From a bacterium HR10 (GTDB taxonomy: Bacteria; Acidobacteriota; Blastocatellia; HR10): 50,077 nt of DNA. Below are positions 7,757-16,137 of this stretch, one piece after another (positions within the stretch are counted from its first letter, which is position 1; each line of letters begins with the position of its first letter). The stretch is from positions 1-50,077 of the forward strand of contig BEHM01000025.1 in assembly GCA_002923315.1 (NCBI GenBank), read 5' to 3'. Made by a program: the position numbers and the translations under genes. The notes under the pieces were generated by a model. It was not told where the DNA came from and searched no databases. It saw nothing but the letters and a program-made list of their open reading frames with translations.

Positions 7757-8056
7757 TCACTTCTTCTTAGTGCCCGCTTTCTTCGTCCCTTTGGCCGTCT
7801 TCTTGGTTGTCTTCGCCGTGGCCTTCGCCGCCTTCTTCGCCGGCTTCTTGGCGGCGGCCTTCTTCGCCGGCTTCTTGGCCGCAGTCTTCTTGGCGGCCGG
7901 CTTCTTGGCAGCCGCTTTCTTCGCGGGCTTCTTGGCTGCGGCTTTCTTCGCGGGCTTAGCCGCAGGCGGAGCGGCCTCTGGAACAGCTCCAGCCCCAGCA
8001 GGAGCCTCAGGAGCGATCGAAGGTGTCGTGCCCAGGGCTTCCGGTTCCAGTTGCAT
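7757..8056 (-). CDS. Lysine/alanine-rich histone H1-like protein
   Basis: A 99-residue protein. The first 40 or so residues are acidic to neutral and Ala/Pro-rich (MQLEPEALGTTPSIAPEAPAG). The rest is a low-complexity tail of KKPAKKAAAKKPA-type repeats ending in GTKKAGTKKK, like the C-terminal domain of eukaryotic H1 and the Hc1/AlgP-type bacterial proteins. It probably binds DNA or RNA without sequence preference. The start is the ATG at 8056, directly after GAGGAGAGGAG and CTT; a longer frame upstream has no ribosome site. It follows purH by 81 nt. Repeats of the kind seen here expand and shrink easily, so length may vary between strains. Confidence 0.8.
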   Translation of the reverse strand: MQLEPEALGTTPSIAPEAPAGAGAVPEAAPPAAKPAKKAAAKKPAKKAAAKKPAAKKTAAKKPAKKAAAKKPAKKAAKATAKTTKKTAKGTKKAGTKKK

Positions 8057-8137
8057 AAGCTCCTCTCCTCCTCGATAGGATTTTCGCTTGTCGGATCGCT
8101 CGTCGAGGGGACCTCCCGAGCGCTCCGACAAACGGTC

Positions 8138-9724
8138 TCAGTGCTTGAAGTGCCTCACGCCCGTGAAGACCATAGCCAGGCCGTGCTCATCCGCGGCCGC
8201 GATCACCTCTGCGTCGCGAATGGAGCCACCCGGCTGGATGATCGCGCGAACGCCATGTCGGGCGGCCTCATCCACCCCATCCCGGAAGGGGAAGAAGGCG
8301 TCCGATGCGAGGACGGCCCCTTCTATCGGGAGGATAGCCTTCATCGCGGCGAGCTTGACCGCGTCCACCCGACTCATCTGTCCAGCCCCGACGCCGACGA
8401 GTTGGCCTGGACGCGCCAGGACGATGGCGTTCGATTTCACATGTTTGCACACGACCCATGCGAAGCGCAGGGCCTTGAGCTCTTCGTTCGTCGGCTCGCG
8501 TCGGGTGACGACCCGAAGCGTGGTGCTCTCCCAGCCGATCCGGTCGCGTGTCTGCAGCAGGATTCCTCCACGGATTCGCTTCAGGTCGTAGCCGCTCCAT
8601 CTCCCATTCCCATCGGCCGATGCCCGCTCCATGAGCATCACCCGCAGATTCTTCTTCCGCGAGAGCACGGTGAGGGCCTCCGGCTCATAGCCCGGGGCGA
8701 TGATCGCTTCCAGAAAGAGTTCCGCGAGCGCATGGGCTGTCTCTTCATCCACAGGGCGGTTGAAGCCGACGATGCCCCCGAAAGCAGAGACCGGATCGGT
8801 GGCCAGGGCCTTCCGATACGCCGCGGCCGGCGTCTCCCCAGTCGCCGCTCCGCATGGATTCGTGTGTTTGATGATCACGCATGCGGGCTCAGAGAACTCT
8901 GTGACGAGGGCCCAGGCGGCATCCAAGTCCAGGTAGTTATTGAACGACAGCTCCTTCCCCTGCAATTGTCGGGCAGCGGCCACGCCCGGTTCATCCTGGG
9001 GGATTCGGTACAGGGCTGCCTTTTGGTGAGGATTCTCGCCATAGCGCAGCGGTTCCTGTTGCTGCAGCCGGAGCGTCAGGCACGTCGGCAACTCCGGCTC
9101 GGACTCCACGCGCACCTCTTCGTCGGTCAGACGGAGCCGGTTCGCAAAGAAGTCGGCGATCGCTGCGTCGTACTCGGCGACATGCGCGAACGCCTTTTGC
9201 GCCAGGCGGAGCCGCGTCGCCAGACTCACCCCTCCGTGCGCTCGCAGCTCTTCCAGGAAGGGCTCATAGTCGGAGGGATCCACGATGACCGCGACGTCGC
9301 GAAAGTTCTTCGCGGCTGCTCGAATCAGCGTCGGCCCCCCGATGTCAATGTTCTCGATCGCGTCGGTGAGGGTGACCTCGGAGCGGGCCGCCGTTTGAAC
9401 GAACGGGTAGAGATTCACGACGACCAGATCAATGAGCGGAAGGCCGTAGGCTTCGACCTCGCGTTGGTGCTCCGGATGCTGGCGCACGGCCAGAAGGCCA
9501 CCGTGGATCTTCGGGTGGAGGGTCTTGACCCTTCCGCCCAGGATCTCAGGGAACCCGGTCACCTCCGAGACATCTCGAACGGGAAGGCGCGCCTCGCGGA
9601 GGAGGGAGGCCGTGCCTCCGGTCGAGAGGAGTTCAACTCCTTGAAGATGAAGGTGTTGGGCGAATTCGAGAAGCCCTCGCTTGTCCGAGACACTCAACAG
9701 CGCGCGTGTGATCTTCAGGGTCAT
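8138..9724 (-). CDS. purH: Bifunctional AICAR formyltransferase / IMP cyclohydrolase
   Basis: A 528-residue enzyme for the last two steps of IMP synthesis. The N-terminal cyclohydrolase domain has SVSDKRGLLEFA, STGGTASLL, KTLHPKIHGGLLAVR and VNLYPF. The C-terminal formyltransferase domain has RYGENPHQKAALY and the catalytic IKHTNPCG, and the protein ends in the usual VFTGVRHFKH. Length and motifs are typical. A TATAAT promoter lies about 100 nt upstream. It is the only purine gene on this strand; guaA, 14 kb away, uses its product IMP indirectly through XMP. Confidence 0.97.
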   Translation of the reverse strand: MTLKITRALLSVSDKRGLLEFAQHLHLQGVELLSTGGTASLLREARLPVRDVSEVTGFPEILGGRVKTLHPKIHGGLLAVRQHPEHQREVEAYGLPLIDLVVVNLYPFVQTAARSEVTLTDAIENIDIGGPTLIRAAAKNFRDVAVIVDPSDYEPFLEELRAHGGVSLATRLRLAQKAFAHVAEYDAAIADFFANRLRLTDEEVRVESEPELPTCLTLRLQQQEPLRYGENPHQKAALYRIPQDEPGVAAARQLQGKELSFNNYLDLDAAWALVTEFSEPACVIIKHTNPCGAATGETPAAAYRKALATDPVSAFGGIVGFNRPVDEETAHALAELFLEAIIAPGYEPEALTVLSRKKNLRVMLMERASADGNGRWSGYDLKRIRGGILLQTRDRIGWESTTLRVVTRREPTNEELKALRFAWVVCKHVKSNAIVLARPGQLVGVGAGQMSRVDAVKLAAMKAILPIEGAVLASDAFFPFRDGVDEAARHGVRAIIQPGGSIRDAEVIAAADEHGLAMVFTGVRHFKH

Positions 9725-9825
9725 TCGCCGCCCTTCCTCGTGATGTCATCCCTCCACTGCCGATCGCTCATATTCGCGTCCCCCTTGTTCCCCCCTCATG
9801 CGATTGCCTCACCTGTTGCGACACA

Positions 9826-9854
9826 ATTATAGTGCGATTCACGCGATTTGGGAA
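9826..9854 (-). promoter_or_regulatory. Promoter for purH
   Basis: TTCCCA (9854-9849), a 17-bp spacer and TATAAT (9831-9826) on the minus strand. The -10 is perfect and the -35 matches four of six. The predicted leader is about 95 nt. I looked for a purine riboswitch fold in it and saw none. Confidence 0.6.
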
Positions 9855-9929
9855 TCCCCCCTCGCTCGTTGGAGGACAAAATGTGGAGATGCGAAGCGGG
9901 AGAGGTGTACTTTCCGTTGACCGATGACC

Positions 9930-10898
9930 TCACTCTCGGGAGACGTAGCTCTTCCGCGCGGTCTCCACGCGGACTCCGGCGCGCTTCACCCGGACGCGAA
10001 TCCGGTGTCGGGTCCCGCTCGGGGAGTTCGGGGCGTAATACCCGATATAGTATTGGCCCCACAGCTCTTCCACAATATCTTGGAGGATCGGGGTGATGTC
10101 GAGCGTCGTCCGGGGGGCGAGCACATCCGTCACGTCACCGGCGAAGAACACCCGGCCCCCGGTCCGACGGGCGATCTCGATGAGGCCGCTGGCGATCGGG
10201 CGAGGACGCAGGCGGCCTTCAACCGGGGAATAGAGAGGGATGATAATGGCGTAGAGCGTGATCCCGGCTGCCTCGGCGATCTGAAGGCACCGGGCCGGAT
10301 CCACAGTGCTCGCCGTGTCCAGTCCATCAGTCAGCAAGAGGACGAGCTTCCGCGTGTGGGCATCGGGAAGTGCGGCGAGCTGTTGAAACGCGAACAGCAG
10401 GGCGTCGAAGATGGCCGTTTGACTCCAGACCGGACGATGGCGCTCCACGGCGCGTTCGAGGACGGTCGTCTCGGCCGTGAACCCTTCGGTGAGAGGTTCT
10501 GGGCGCTCGTGAAACCGAATGAGGCTCACACGAACTTCCGGCCCGAGCCACCGCAGCAGGCTTCGGAGAGCCGAAGCTTGTGCGGGCCAAGTCGCGGCGA
10601 TGCTGCCACTGGCATCAAGCAGGAGGCTCAGCGCGAGGGGGCGCGAGAGCAGGCCGGAGACGGGCTCGGCCGAGAAAAAAGCGATCGCTTGCTTGCGGCC
10701 GTTATCGAAGACCTCGAAATCCTCCGCGGTGAGCCCGCGCACAGGGCGGCCCTGCCGATCTCTCACGGTCACTGGCACGAGGACGAGGTCCGAACGCAGC
10801 GTGACCTGAGAGGGAGCCTCTAGGGCAAGGAGAAGGCTGAGTCCACATGCCCAGAGTGGGCGGGGGAGAGATTGCGCCCATGTCCCCAATTCCATCAT
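9930..10898 (-). CDS. Exported VWA protein of the acidobacterial VWFA-related type
   Basis: A 322-residue protein with an N-terminal signal segment (LPRPLWACGLSLLLALEAPSQ). The leading strand block VTLRSDLVLVPVTVRDRQG...VRGLTAEDFEVFDNGRKQ is typical of the 'VWFA-related acidobacterial domain' family. A VWA domain follows with the MIDAS motif DASGS, a threonine-rich SQTAIFDAL loop and LLTDGLDT. The end (GQYYIGYYAPN then a beta-rich RIRVRVKR tail) is also characteristic. Function is unknown; such proteins are numerous in Acidobacteriota genomes and are thought to mediate binding at the surface or in the periplasm. It lies 14 nt after the site-2 protease gene and is the last gene of the HU unit. 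Confidence 0.85.
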   Translation of the reverse strand: MMELGTWAQSLPRPLWACGLSLLLALEAPSQVTLRSDLVLVPVTVRDRQGRPVRGLTAEDFEVFDNGRKQAIAFFSAEPVSGLLSRPLALSLLLDASGSIAATWPAQASALRSLLRWLGPEVRVSLIRFHERPEPLTEGFTAETTVLERAVERHRPVWSQTAIFDALLFAFQQLAALPDAHTRKLVLLLTDGLDTASTVDPARCLQIAEAAGITLYAIIIPLYSPVEGRLRPRPIASGLIEIARRTGGRVFFAGDVTDVLAPRTTLDITPILQDIVEELWGQYYIGYYAPNSPSGTRHRIRVRVKRAGVRVETARKSYVSRE

Positions 10899-10912
10899 CG
10901 GGGCGGCTCTCG

Positions 10913-11863
10913 CTAGGTGATCGTGATGGGGAAGGGCATGAAGCTGAGGGCGAAGACGATCAAGGCGATGATTCCCAGGACCTTCCGCCGGCGGTCGAGC
11001 GGTTGATGTTCATCCCCGACCGGAGGGTGCTTCAACCCGATGAGCAGCCCGATGAGACCGACATAGACGAACCATCCCGCCCACCGGTGGCGGCTATAGG
11101 CGTAGAAGGCCAGGCCGATCATCAGGAAGAAGATCCCCCGTGCCATCCATCGGTGTCCCCGACGTCCAAGCAGCGCGTAGGCGATGTGCCCGCCATCCAG
11201 TTGACCGAGGGGCAGCAGATTCAGGCTCGTCGCCAGCATCCCCACCCAAGCCGCGAAGTGGACGGGGTTCCACCGAATCATGACCGGCAGATCGAAAACG
11301 CGCTGCAGGAGGATGAACAGCGCCGGGTCATTGAAGGTGATCACCCCCTCGGTCAAAGGAATCGGGGGCGCGGGGTCCGCGAACCAGAGGCCGACGATCG
11401 CAGCCGGCAAGGCGACGGCGAATCCGGCCAGCGGGCCTGCGATCCCGACATCGAAGAGCGCGCGGCGCGAGCGGATGGGTTCCTGAATGCGAATGAACGC
11501 CCCGAAAGTTCCGATGCCGATCACGGGCGGGGCCGGGATGAAGTAGGGCAAACTAGCCTGAATCCCGTAGTAGCGGCATGCCAGATAGTGTCCCAGCTCA
11601 TGCGCCAGCAGGATGGTCAAAAGGGTGAACGAATAGGCGAGGCCGCTGGAGACGATGGCCGGGTGGGTGAGAGCGGCTCCCAGATCCTCCACCACTGCTC
11701 CGCTCAAAGCGAAGAATGCTCCCGCCAGGAAGGTCGTCGCGAACGTGCTCAGGAAGAGGACGGCATGCAGGATCAGGCGCCGCAGTGGGATGCGGGATTC
11801 CCGCATCGGGAGGACTTCATATACGGAGAGGGATTCGGTGGAATGGGACGTGTGCCCGTTCAC
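10913..11863 (-). CDS. Site-2 protease family intramembrane zinc metalloprotease
   Basis: About 316 residues with some six hydrophobic segments. HELGH in a transmembrane helix (LLAHELGHYLACRYYG) supplies the zinc ligands and catalytic Glu, and NLLPLGQLDGGHIAYALLG contains the second conserved motif, here GQLDGG, whose Asp completes the site. The group cleaves membrane-anchored regulators inside the bilayer; the substrate is unknown, and no anti-sigma factor is adjacent. The start is uncertain. I give the GTG at 11863, which begins 10 nt after the HU stop, but the ATG at 11806 (MRESRIPLRRLILHAVLF) is equally good and neither has a clear ribosome site. Starts further upstream overlap the HU gene. 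Confidence 0.87.
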   Translation of the reverse strand: MNGHTSHSTESLSVYEVLPMRESRIPLRRLILHAVLFLSTFATTFLAGAFFALSGAVVEDLGAALTHPAIVSSGLAYSFTLLTILLAHELGHYLACRYYGIQASLPYFIPAPPVIGIGTFGAFIRIQEPIRSRRALFDVGIAGPLAGFAVALPAAIVGLWFADPAPPIPLTEGVITFNDPALFILLQRVFDLPVMIRWNPVHFAAWVGMLATSLNLLPLGQLDGGHIAYALLGRRGHRWMARGIFFLMIGLAFYAYSRHRWAGWFVYVGLIGLLIGLKHPPVGDEHQPLDRRRKVLGIIALIVFALSFMPFPITIT

Positions 11864-11873
11864 GACAATCCGT

Positions 11874-12134
11874 TCACCGCAGCTCTTTCCCGGGTTTGAA
11901 CCGAATCGTCTTCCCCTCGGGGATCGGCACGACGGCTCCGGTCTTCGGGTTTCTCCCGATCCCGCGTTTCCGAGGTCGGACGGAGAAGACGCCGAAGCCA
12001 CGCAGCTCGATCCGATATCCGTTCTTCAACGCCTGTTTCATCGCCTCGAAGAACGCGTCCACGGCCATTTCGACCCGGCTCTTGGGCAAGCCCGTCTTCT
12101 CGGCCACGCGATTGACGATGTCTTGTTTGATCAC
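11874..12134 (-). CDS. HU/IHF-family DNA-binding protein
   Basis: An 86-residue nucleoid protein close to the usual 90. The helical base (MIKQDIVNRVAEKTGLPKS) and the beta-arm (GFGVFSVRPRKRGIGRNPKTG) with the invariant RNPKTG turn are clear; the C-terminus EGKTIRFKPGKELR is also standard. It should form a dimer that bends DNA. The GTG start is supported by AAGGAGG 9 nt upstream. It is first in a unit with the site-2 protease and VWA genes, behind a promoter of full sigma70 consensus, so high expression is likely. HU and IHF subunits cannot be told apart from this alone. Confidence 0.95.
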   Translation of the reverse strand: MIKQDIVNRVAEKTGLPKSRVEMAVDAFFEAMKQALKNGYRIELRGFGVFSVRPRKRGIGRNPKTGAVVPIPEGKTIRFKPGKELR

Positions 12135-12174
12135 GCTCGACGGCCTCCTTGACTCAACCTGTTGAACGTGCGCT

Positions 12175-12186
12175 ACTTGATCAAGT
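12175..12186. promoter_or_regulatory. 12-bp palindrome at the HU transcription start
   Basis: ACTTGATCAAGT is a perfect palindrome placed where transcription from the HU promoter should begin (about 12184). A repressor bound here would block the promoter; autoregulation of HU is one option. This is inference from position and symmetry. Confidence 0.4.
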
Positions 12187-12190
12187 GGCC

Positions 12191-12219
12191 ATTATAGGTG
12201 CGCGACCTCTGCGTGTCAA
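12191..12219 (-). promoter_or_regulatory. Full-consensus sigma70 promoter for HU
   Basis: TTGACA (12219-12214), a 17-bp spacer and TATAAT (12196-12191) on the minus strand match the consensus at all twelve positions with optimal spacing. It lies 56 nt before the HU start codon and just outside the end of the preceding gene (stop at 12257). Confidence 0.85.
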
Positions 12220-12256
12220 GCTCGCGCGTCTTGGATGCTTTCGGCTCGCCCCAGGG

Positions 12257-12787
12257 CTACTTCTTCTTCGGTTTCGCGAAGCGGGCTTCACCCTCGCGGG
12301 CATCGGCGTTCGCCAGCTCCGTGGCTTCGAGGGCGCGCTGCAAGGCCTCCAGAGCGTCGGGGCTCTTGAGCTTCTGCGCGAGCGCTTTCAGGCGGAGCAG
12401 ATATTGGTCGGTCGCTTCCCGAAATGTCTTCAGGGCCGGGTGGAGGAACTCGTTCTCGGGGTCCTGGCTGTGAGCATCCTCGATGTTGAGGATCGTCTCG
12501 TCAATGGCTTTGAGGTACTGCTGGAGCAATTCTTCGGGGGTGCCTTTCGGGATGGGGCCCCAGGCGTCTTCTTCTTTCTTCGACAGCGGCGCGGTCGCTT
12601 GCTCCAGGGCCATGAGGCGGCGTTCGGCGATCTTCATGAGCACCTTCACGCGCAGGTCAATGCGCTGCGCTTCCTTCATGTGCTCGATCTCTTTGCTCGT
12701 CAGGTACTCGCCAGACTCCTGCAGGCAGGCGGAGGGGAAAGGCCTCAGCAGGATCCCGATCACAAGCAGTGGCCATGCGTTTCTCAT
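12257..12787 (-). CDS. Hypothetical exported helical protein
   Basis: A 176-residue protein of no family I recognise. It begins with a hydrophobic signal (MRNAWPLLVIGILLRPFPSACL), in which a Cys near residue 21 could make it a lipoprotein, although the lipobox is imperfect. The mature part is charged and helical (EIEHMKEAQRIDLRVKVLMKIAERRL, QQYLKAIDETILNIEDAHSQDPE) and ends in a basic KPKKK. It follows the subtilase gene by 18 nt and is the last gene of the psd/pssA unit. The ribosome site is poor (GGGGT about 8 nt before ATG), so it may depend on translation of the gene before it. Confidence 0.7.
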   Translation of the reverse strand: MRNAWPLLVIGILLRPFPSACLQESGEYLTSKEIEHMKEAQRIDLRVKVLMKIAERRLMALEQATAPLSKKEEDAWGPIPKGTPEELLQQYLKAIDETILNIEDAHSQDPENEFLHPALKTFREATDQYLLRLKALAQKLKSPDALEALQRALEATELANADAREGEARFAKPKKK

Positions 12788-12805
12788 AGATGTACCCCGT
12801 GGGGT

Positions 12806-15220
12806 TCACTGGAACCGCACCAGGCGGATCCAGAGGGGGACGGCGATCTCCCCGGGGATCGTCCGATCGCCGTCGGAGATGAAGACGTACCCTTCGGCAT
12901 CCGTCATCCCCAAGGGGACGGGGGATTCCACAGCGAGTGTCACGGTCACTGTTGCGCTCTCGCCCGGCAGCAGGCGCAGTTCCGTGACGCTCGTCCTGGC
13001 GCGCACAAGCTGAGCGCCCGAGGTGAGGACGACGCGCAGGCGGTATTCGGTCGGCGCAGCGGAGTGATTCGTCAGGCGGAAGGCGCGCTCGAACACGGCC
13101 GATCCGGTCACGAACTGACGGCCGAAGCTGAGGCTCGACGGGAGGGCGATAGTTTGCACGCGAGCGGCTGCCGGGAGATTCAGCAGTCCCGCCCCGCGAT
13201 CCATCACGCCGAGTGCAGCGATCTCCGGCGGTCGCGCCGCTGTCGTCACCAGCGCTGACTTGATCTCAGCAGGCGTCCAGTCCGGGTGGAGCTGGCGAAG
13301 CAAGGCAGCGGCTCCAGCCGCTCGTGGCGCCGAGAAGCTCGTTCCTTGCGAGAAGGCGAATCCCGAAGGGTCGTACATGGTGCTCTGGCCGATGCCAGGT
13401 GGGGAGGTGGGAAAGCGGTTTTCGCCGCGCGGATCATCGTCCTGAACTGCCGCGTAGCTTCCTGTGCCGACGGTCACCAGATCCGGCTTGATCTGATAAT
13501 CATTGCTCGGCCCGCGCGAACTGAAGCTCGCCAGGAGATTCGGCACATCCGGGAACGTTCGAGGGGCTTCAAGCCGCACGCGGGCCATCGGCGAGCGCTC
13601 GCGTGCGCCGGCCAGGCGAGCCTTCAGGCGCAACCCTTCAGAGCGCGCGATGGAGAAGGCCGGAAGCGGAGCCCCTTGGAGATCCATGCGAAAGAACTGA
13701 TCGCCGCCTTCCGGGGAGTTATAGATGACGGCGGCGATGGCTCCCGCTTGCGCGGCATTGGTCACCTTCGTTTGAAAGGTGCACTGGCCCCGCTGCACAA
13801 GAGCGATGGCTCCCGGCAATGATCCGGCCGGAAGCGGATCGCAGAGAAGCCCTGAGGCCTCGCCGTCTAGGAGGTCTACGTCCACCAGCGGTCCGGCGAT
13901 CTCCGGGGGGAAAGGAGCTGCGCCATTGGCCCCGCGAACGCCGGAGATGACGCTGTCGTCCTCTTCGAGCTGAAGGGTCACGCGCTCGATCCCATCGCTC
14001 ACGTGGAGATTGGTCGAAGCGCCGACCGTGAGCGCTTCGCTCGATTCGGCGGCCCCGCCGACGGTCCCTCCCGCGGAATTGAACGGAGGCGAAAGGCCTT
14101 TGTTCCCGGCCGCGATGACTGACAGAACGCCCGCTTGTGTGGCGGTGTTCACGGCGATCACCTGAGCATTGAGGGCGGGATCACCGGTCGGAGGCGTGCG
14201 CGGGCCGAAGCTCATGTTGAGGATGTCCATGCCGTCCTGCACCGCCTCTTCGATCGCGGCCACGATGTTGTCGGTGAAGGCGCGGGGGGCGAAGATGCGA
14301 TAGCTGCCGATATACGCCTTCGGGGCGACGCCGCTCATGACGACCGGGCGAGCACCGGGGATTCCCTCCAGGCGCACTGTGGCTCCCGCCGCACAACTGG
14401 CGACGTGGGAGCCATGCCCGACAAGATCCTGGGCCGTTCGATGTCCGGGATCCAGGCGCGTGTCGGTCTCGTCAAAGATCGAGCGGATGACCTTGGCGAC
14501 GATGACCTTATTCGTGGCGAGCGCGAGATCACCGCGTGGGAATCCGGGAGGGGGAAGCAGATCGGCGTCGTGAAACATCGGGTTGCTGAAGTCTACGCCC
14601 GTGTCGAGGATGCCGATCTTCACGCCGCGCCCGGCATTCTCTCGGCCACTGAGCATCTCCCAGACCAGGGGAACGCCCATCAGATCATTGCTCACGTCGA
14701 GGACGGGCGGCGCCGTGGGTTCAGCCACGAGCTCATATTCGACCACTGGAAGGAGCGCTTTCACCTCCGGATGGCGGACGAGTGCCGGGATGTCTGACGC
14801 GGGGACCAGGGCGGCGAAGCCGTTGAGCACAATGTGATAGTGGCGAAAGACCTGCACGCGGGGGAGCTGCTGTTGCAGCGTTCGAAGAAACGCCTGATGT
14901 CGCTGTTCCAGATAGTCGAGGTATCGGCGGCTCGCCTGAGAATGCACGTCCAGCTTCCCCTGGCGCCGGTTGTGGGGGGAGACGCGCACGCTCGTCGCCT
15001 CAAGACCCGGCACGTGGCCCTCATAGGTCGCCAGCGGTTCATCGCGGAGTTGAATGATGAACGCCTTGCGATCCCCCAGGCTCGTCGTTTGTTCGGCCGC
15101 GTGCGCGGCTTGAAGGAGCTTGATCATCAGCGAGGGATCGGCAGCGTCTGAGAGCCCGATCCCTGAGAGGACCACCGTGATGCGGAGGATCGCCTGTAGG
15201 AGGGTGAGTGCGTTCATCAT
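12806..15220 (-). CDS. Secreted subtilisin-like serine protease (S8) with PA domain
   Basis: An 804-residue protein: signal peptide (ALTLLQAILRITVVLSGIGLSDA), an I9-like propeptide (KAFIIQLRDEPLATYEG to about residue 165), and a catalytic S8 domain with Asp206 (ILDTGVD), His269 (GHGSHVAS) and Ser628 (GTSFSAPRAAG). A protease-associated insert (about residues 440-540; GAIALVQRGQCTFQTKVTNA) splits the domain between His and Ser, as in plant subtilases and C5a-peptidase relatives. A beta-sandwich domain closes the protein. The first ATG overlaps the pssA stop as ATGA. It is probably an extracellular or cell-surface degradative protease. Its link to phospholipid genes is unexplained and may be only a shared transcript. 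Confidence 0.93.
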   Translation of the reverse strand: MMNALTLLQAILRITVVLSGIGLSDAADPSLMIKLLQAAHAAEQTTSLGDRKAFIIQLRDEPLATYEGHVPGLEATSVRVSPHNRRQGKLDVHSQASRRYLDYLEQRHQAFLRTLQQQLPRVQVFRHYHIVLNGFAALVPASDIPALVRHPEVKALLPVVEYELVAEPTAPPVLDVSNDLMGVPLVWEMLSGRENAGRGVKIGILDTGVDFSNPMFHDADLLPPPGFPRGDLALATNKVIVAKVIRSIFDETDTRLDPGHRTAQDLVGHGSHVASCAAGATVRLEGIPGARPVVMSGVAPKAYIGSYRIFAPRAFTDNIVAAIEEAVQDGMDILNMSFGPRTPPTGDPALNAQVIAVNTATQAGVLSVIAAGNKGLSPPFNSAGGTVGGAAESSEALTVGASTNLHVSDGIERVTLQLEEDDSVISGVRGANGAAPFPPEIAGPLVDVDLLDGEASGLLCDPLPAGSLPGAIALVQRGQCTFQTKVTNAAQAGAIAAVIYNSPEGGDQFFRMDLQGAPLPAFSIARSEGLRLKARLAGARERSPMARVRLEAPRTFPDVPNLLASFSSRGPSNDYQIKPDLVTVGTGSYAAVQDDDPRGENRFPTSPPGIGQSTMYDPSGFAFSQGTSFSAPRAAGAAALLRQLHPDWTPAEIKSALVTTAARPPEIAALGVMDRGAGLLNLPAAARVQTIALPSSLSFGRQFVTGSAVFERAFRLTNHSAAPTEYRLRVVLTSGAQLVRARTSVTELRLLPGESATVTVTLAVESPVPLGMTDAEGYVFISDGDRTIPGEIAVPLWIRLVRFQ

Positions 15221-16137
15221 GGCTCGGATTCGATCGGGGTGGAGACCTCAGCCGGGGCGGGCGCTTTGCGCCCCAGGCGCAGCAGGGCGAACCCCTTCAT
15301 CACGATCCCGTGGGCGACGTATGTGCTGGCCAGAAGGATCAGCACCCAGCGGGAGTAGAAGTAGATGCTGGCCACAAGGAGCGAGAGCAGAAGCACCGTC
15401 CAGCGGGGACTGAGCGCGGTGACGCCGAGGTCTTTGAAGCTTCGGTATCGGATCGTGCTGATCATCAATCCGCTCAGGGCGGCGACCAGAAGCAGGAGGA
15501 GGAATCCCAGGAGAGCGCTCTCCATCTGAAGTGGGCTCCCGAAGAGTACGAGCGAGTGGGGCGGTCGAGCCGAGAGCGGCATCGGTGAGAAGTGCACGAT
15601 CGCCGCGATTAACCCCGCGGCGGCGGGAATGGGCAGGCCGATGAATTGCCGTCGGTCCTTCACCGTGGCTGCGCGTCGGGCGTGAACGTTGAAGCGGGCC
15701 AGGCGGAAGGCGCCGCAGACGAGATAGAGGAAGGAGACGACCCACGCGGCCTTCCCCATCTCCAGCCCATAGATGTTCGGTGTCGTGCCATATCCCCACG
15801 CGTAGGCGAGCACGGCAGGGGCCAGGCCGAACGAGAGCACATCGGCCAGGCTGTCCAGCTCCAGGCCGAAGTCGCTCGTCGTCCGCGTCATGCGGGCGAT
15901 GCGTCCGTCCAGGGCGTCGAAGAGCACGGCGAAACCGATCGCCTTCGCGGCGTTATCGAAGAGGCGCATAGCTTCCGCCACGTCCGCCGAGAGGACCTGG
16001 TACCCCTTGAGAGCCGCGACCACCGCGTAGAAGCCGCAGAAGATATTGGCCGTCGTGAAGAGGCTGGGGATGACATACGCCCCGCGCCGTCGTCCTGTCT
16101 CCGTCGGGATGTAGCCCGGGATGGGGTTCTCGCTCAT
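15217..16137 (-). CDS. pssA: CDP-diacylglycerol-serine O-phosphatidyltransferase
   Basis: A 306-residue integral membrane enzyme that makes phosphatidylserine from CDP-diacylglycerol and serine. The CDP-alcohol phosphotransferase signature is complete: DGRIARMTRTTSDFGLELDS with LADVLSFG gives D-G-x2-A-R-x8-G-x3-D-x3-D. About eight hydrophobic segments follow VIPSLFTTANIFCGFYAVVAA. The start is the ATG at 16137, which overlaps the psd stop in ATGA; an in-frame region further upstream is inside psd. The next gene, the subtilase, is joined in the same way. With psd it forms the pathway to phosphatidylethanolamine. Confidence 0.95.
   Translation of the reverse strand: MSENPIPGYIPTETGRRRGAYVIPSLFTTANIFCGFYAVVAALKGYQVLSADVAEAMRLFDNAAKAIGFAVLFDALDGRIARMTRTTSDFGLELDSLADVLSFGLAPAVLAYAWGYGTTPNIYGLEMGKAAWVVSFLYLVCGAFRLARFNVHARRAATVKDRRQFIGLPIPAAAGLIAAIVHFSPMPLSARPPHSLVLFGSPLQMESALLGFLLLLLVAALSGLMISTIRYRSFKDLGVTALSPRWTVLLLSLLVASIYFYSRWVLILLASTYVAHGIVMKGFALLRLGRKAPAPAEVSTPIESEP

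Noticed and set aside
9725-9830. Purine riboswitch in the purH leader
   Set aside because: The leader has about the right length, but I could not find the three-helix junction or its conserved core bases.
8051-9832. Plus-strand open frame of 593 codons opposite purH
   Set aside because: purH is complete on the other strand; this frame has no family features.
11864-12001. Longer N-terminus for the site-2 protease
   Set aside because: The extra 46 codons lie on the HU gene and its 3' end and give a Ser/Arg/Pro-rich sequence unlike any site-2 protease N-terminus.
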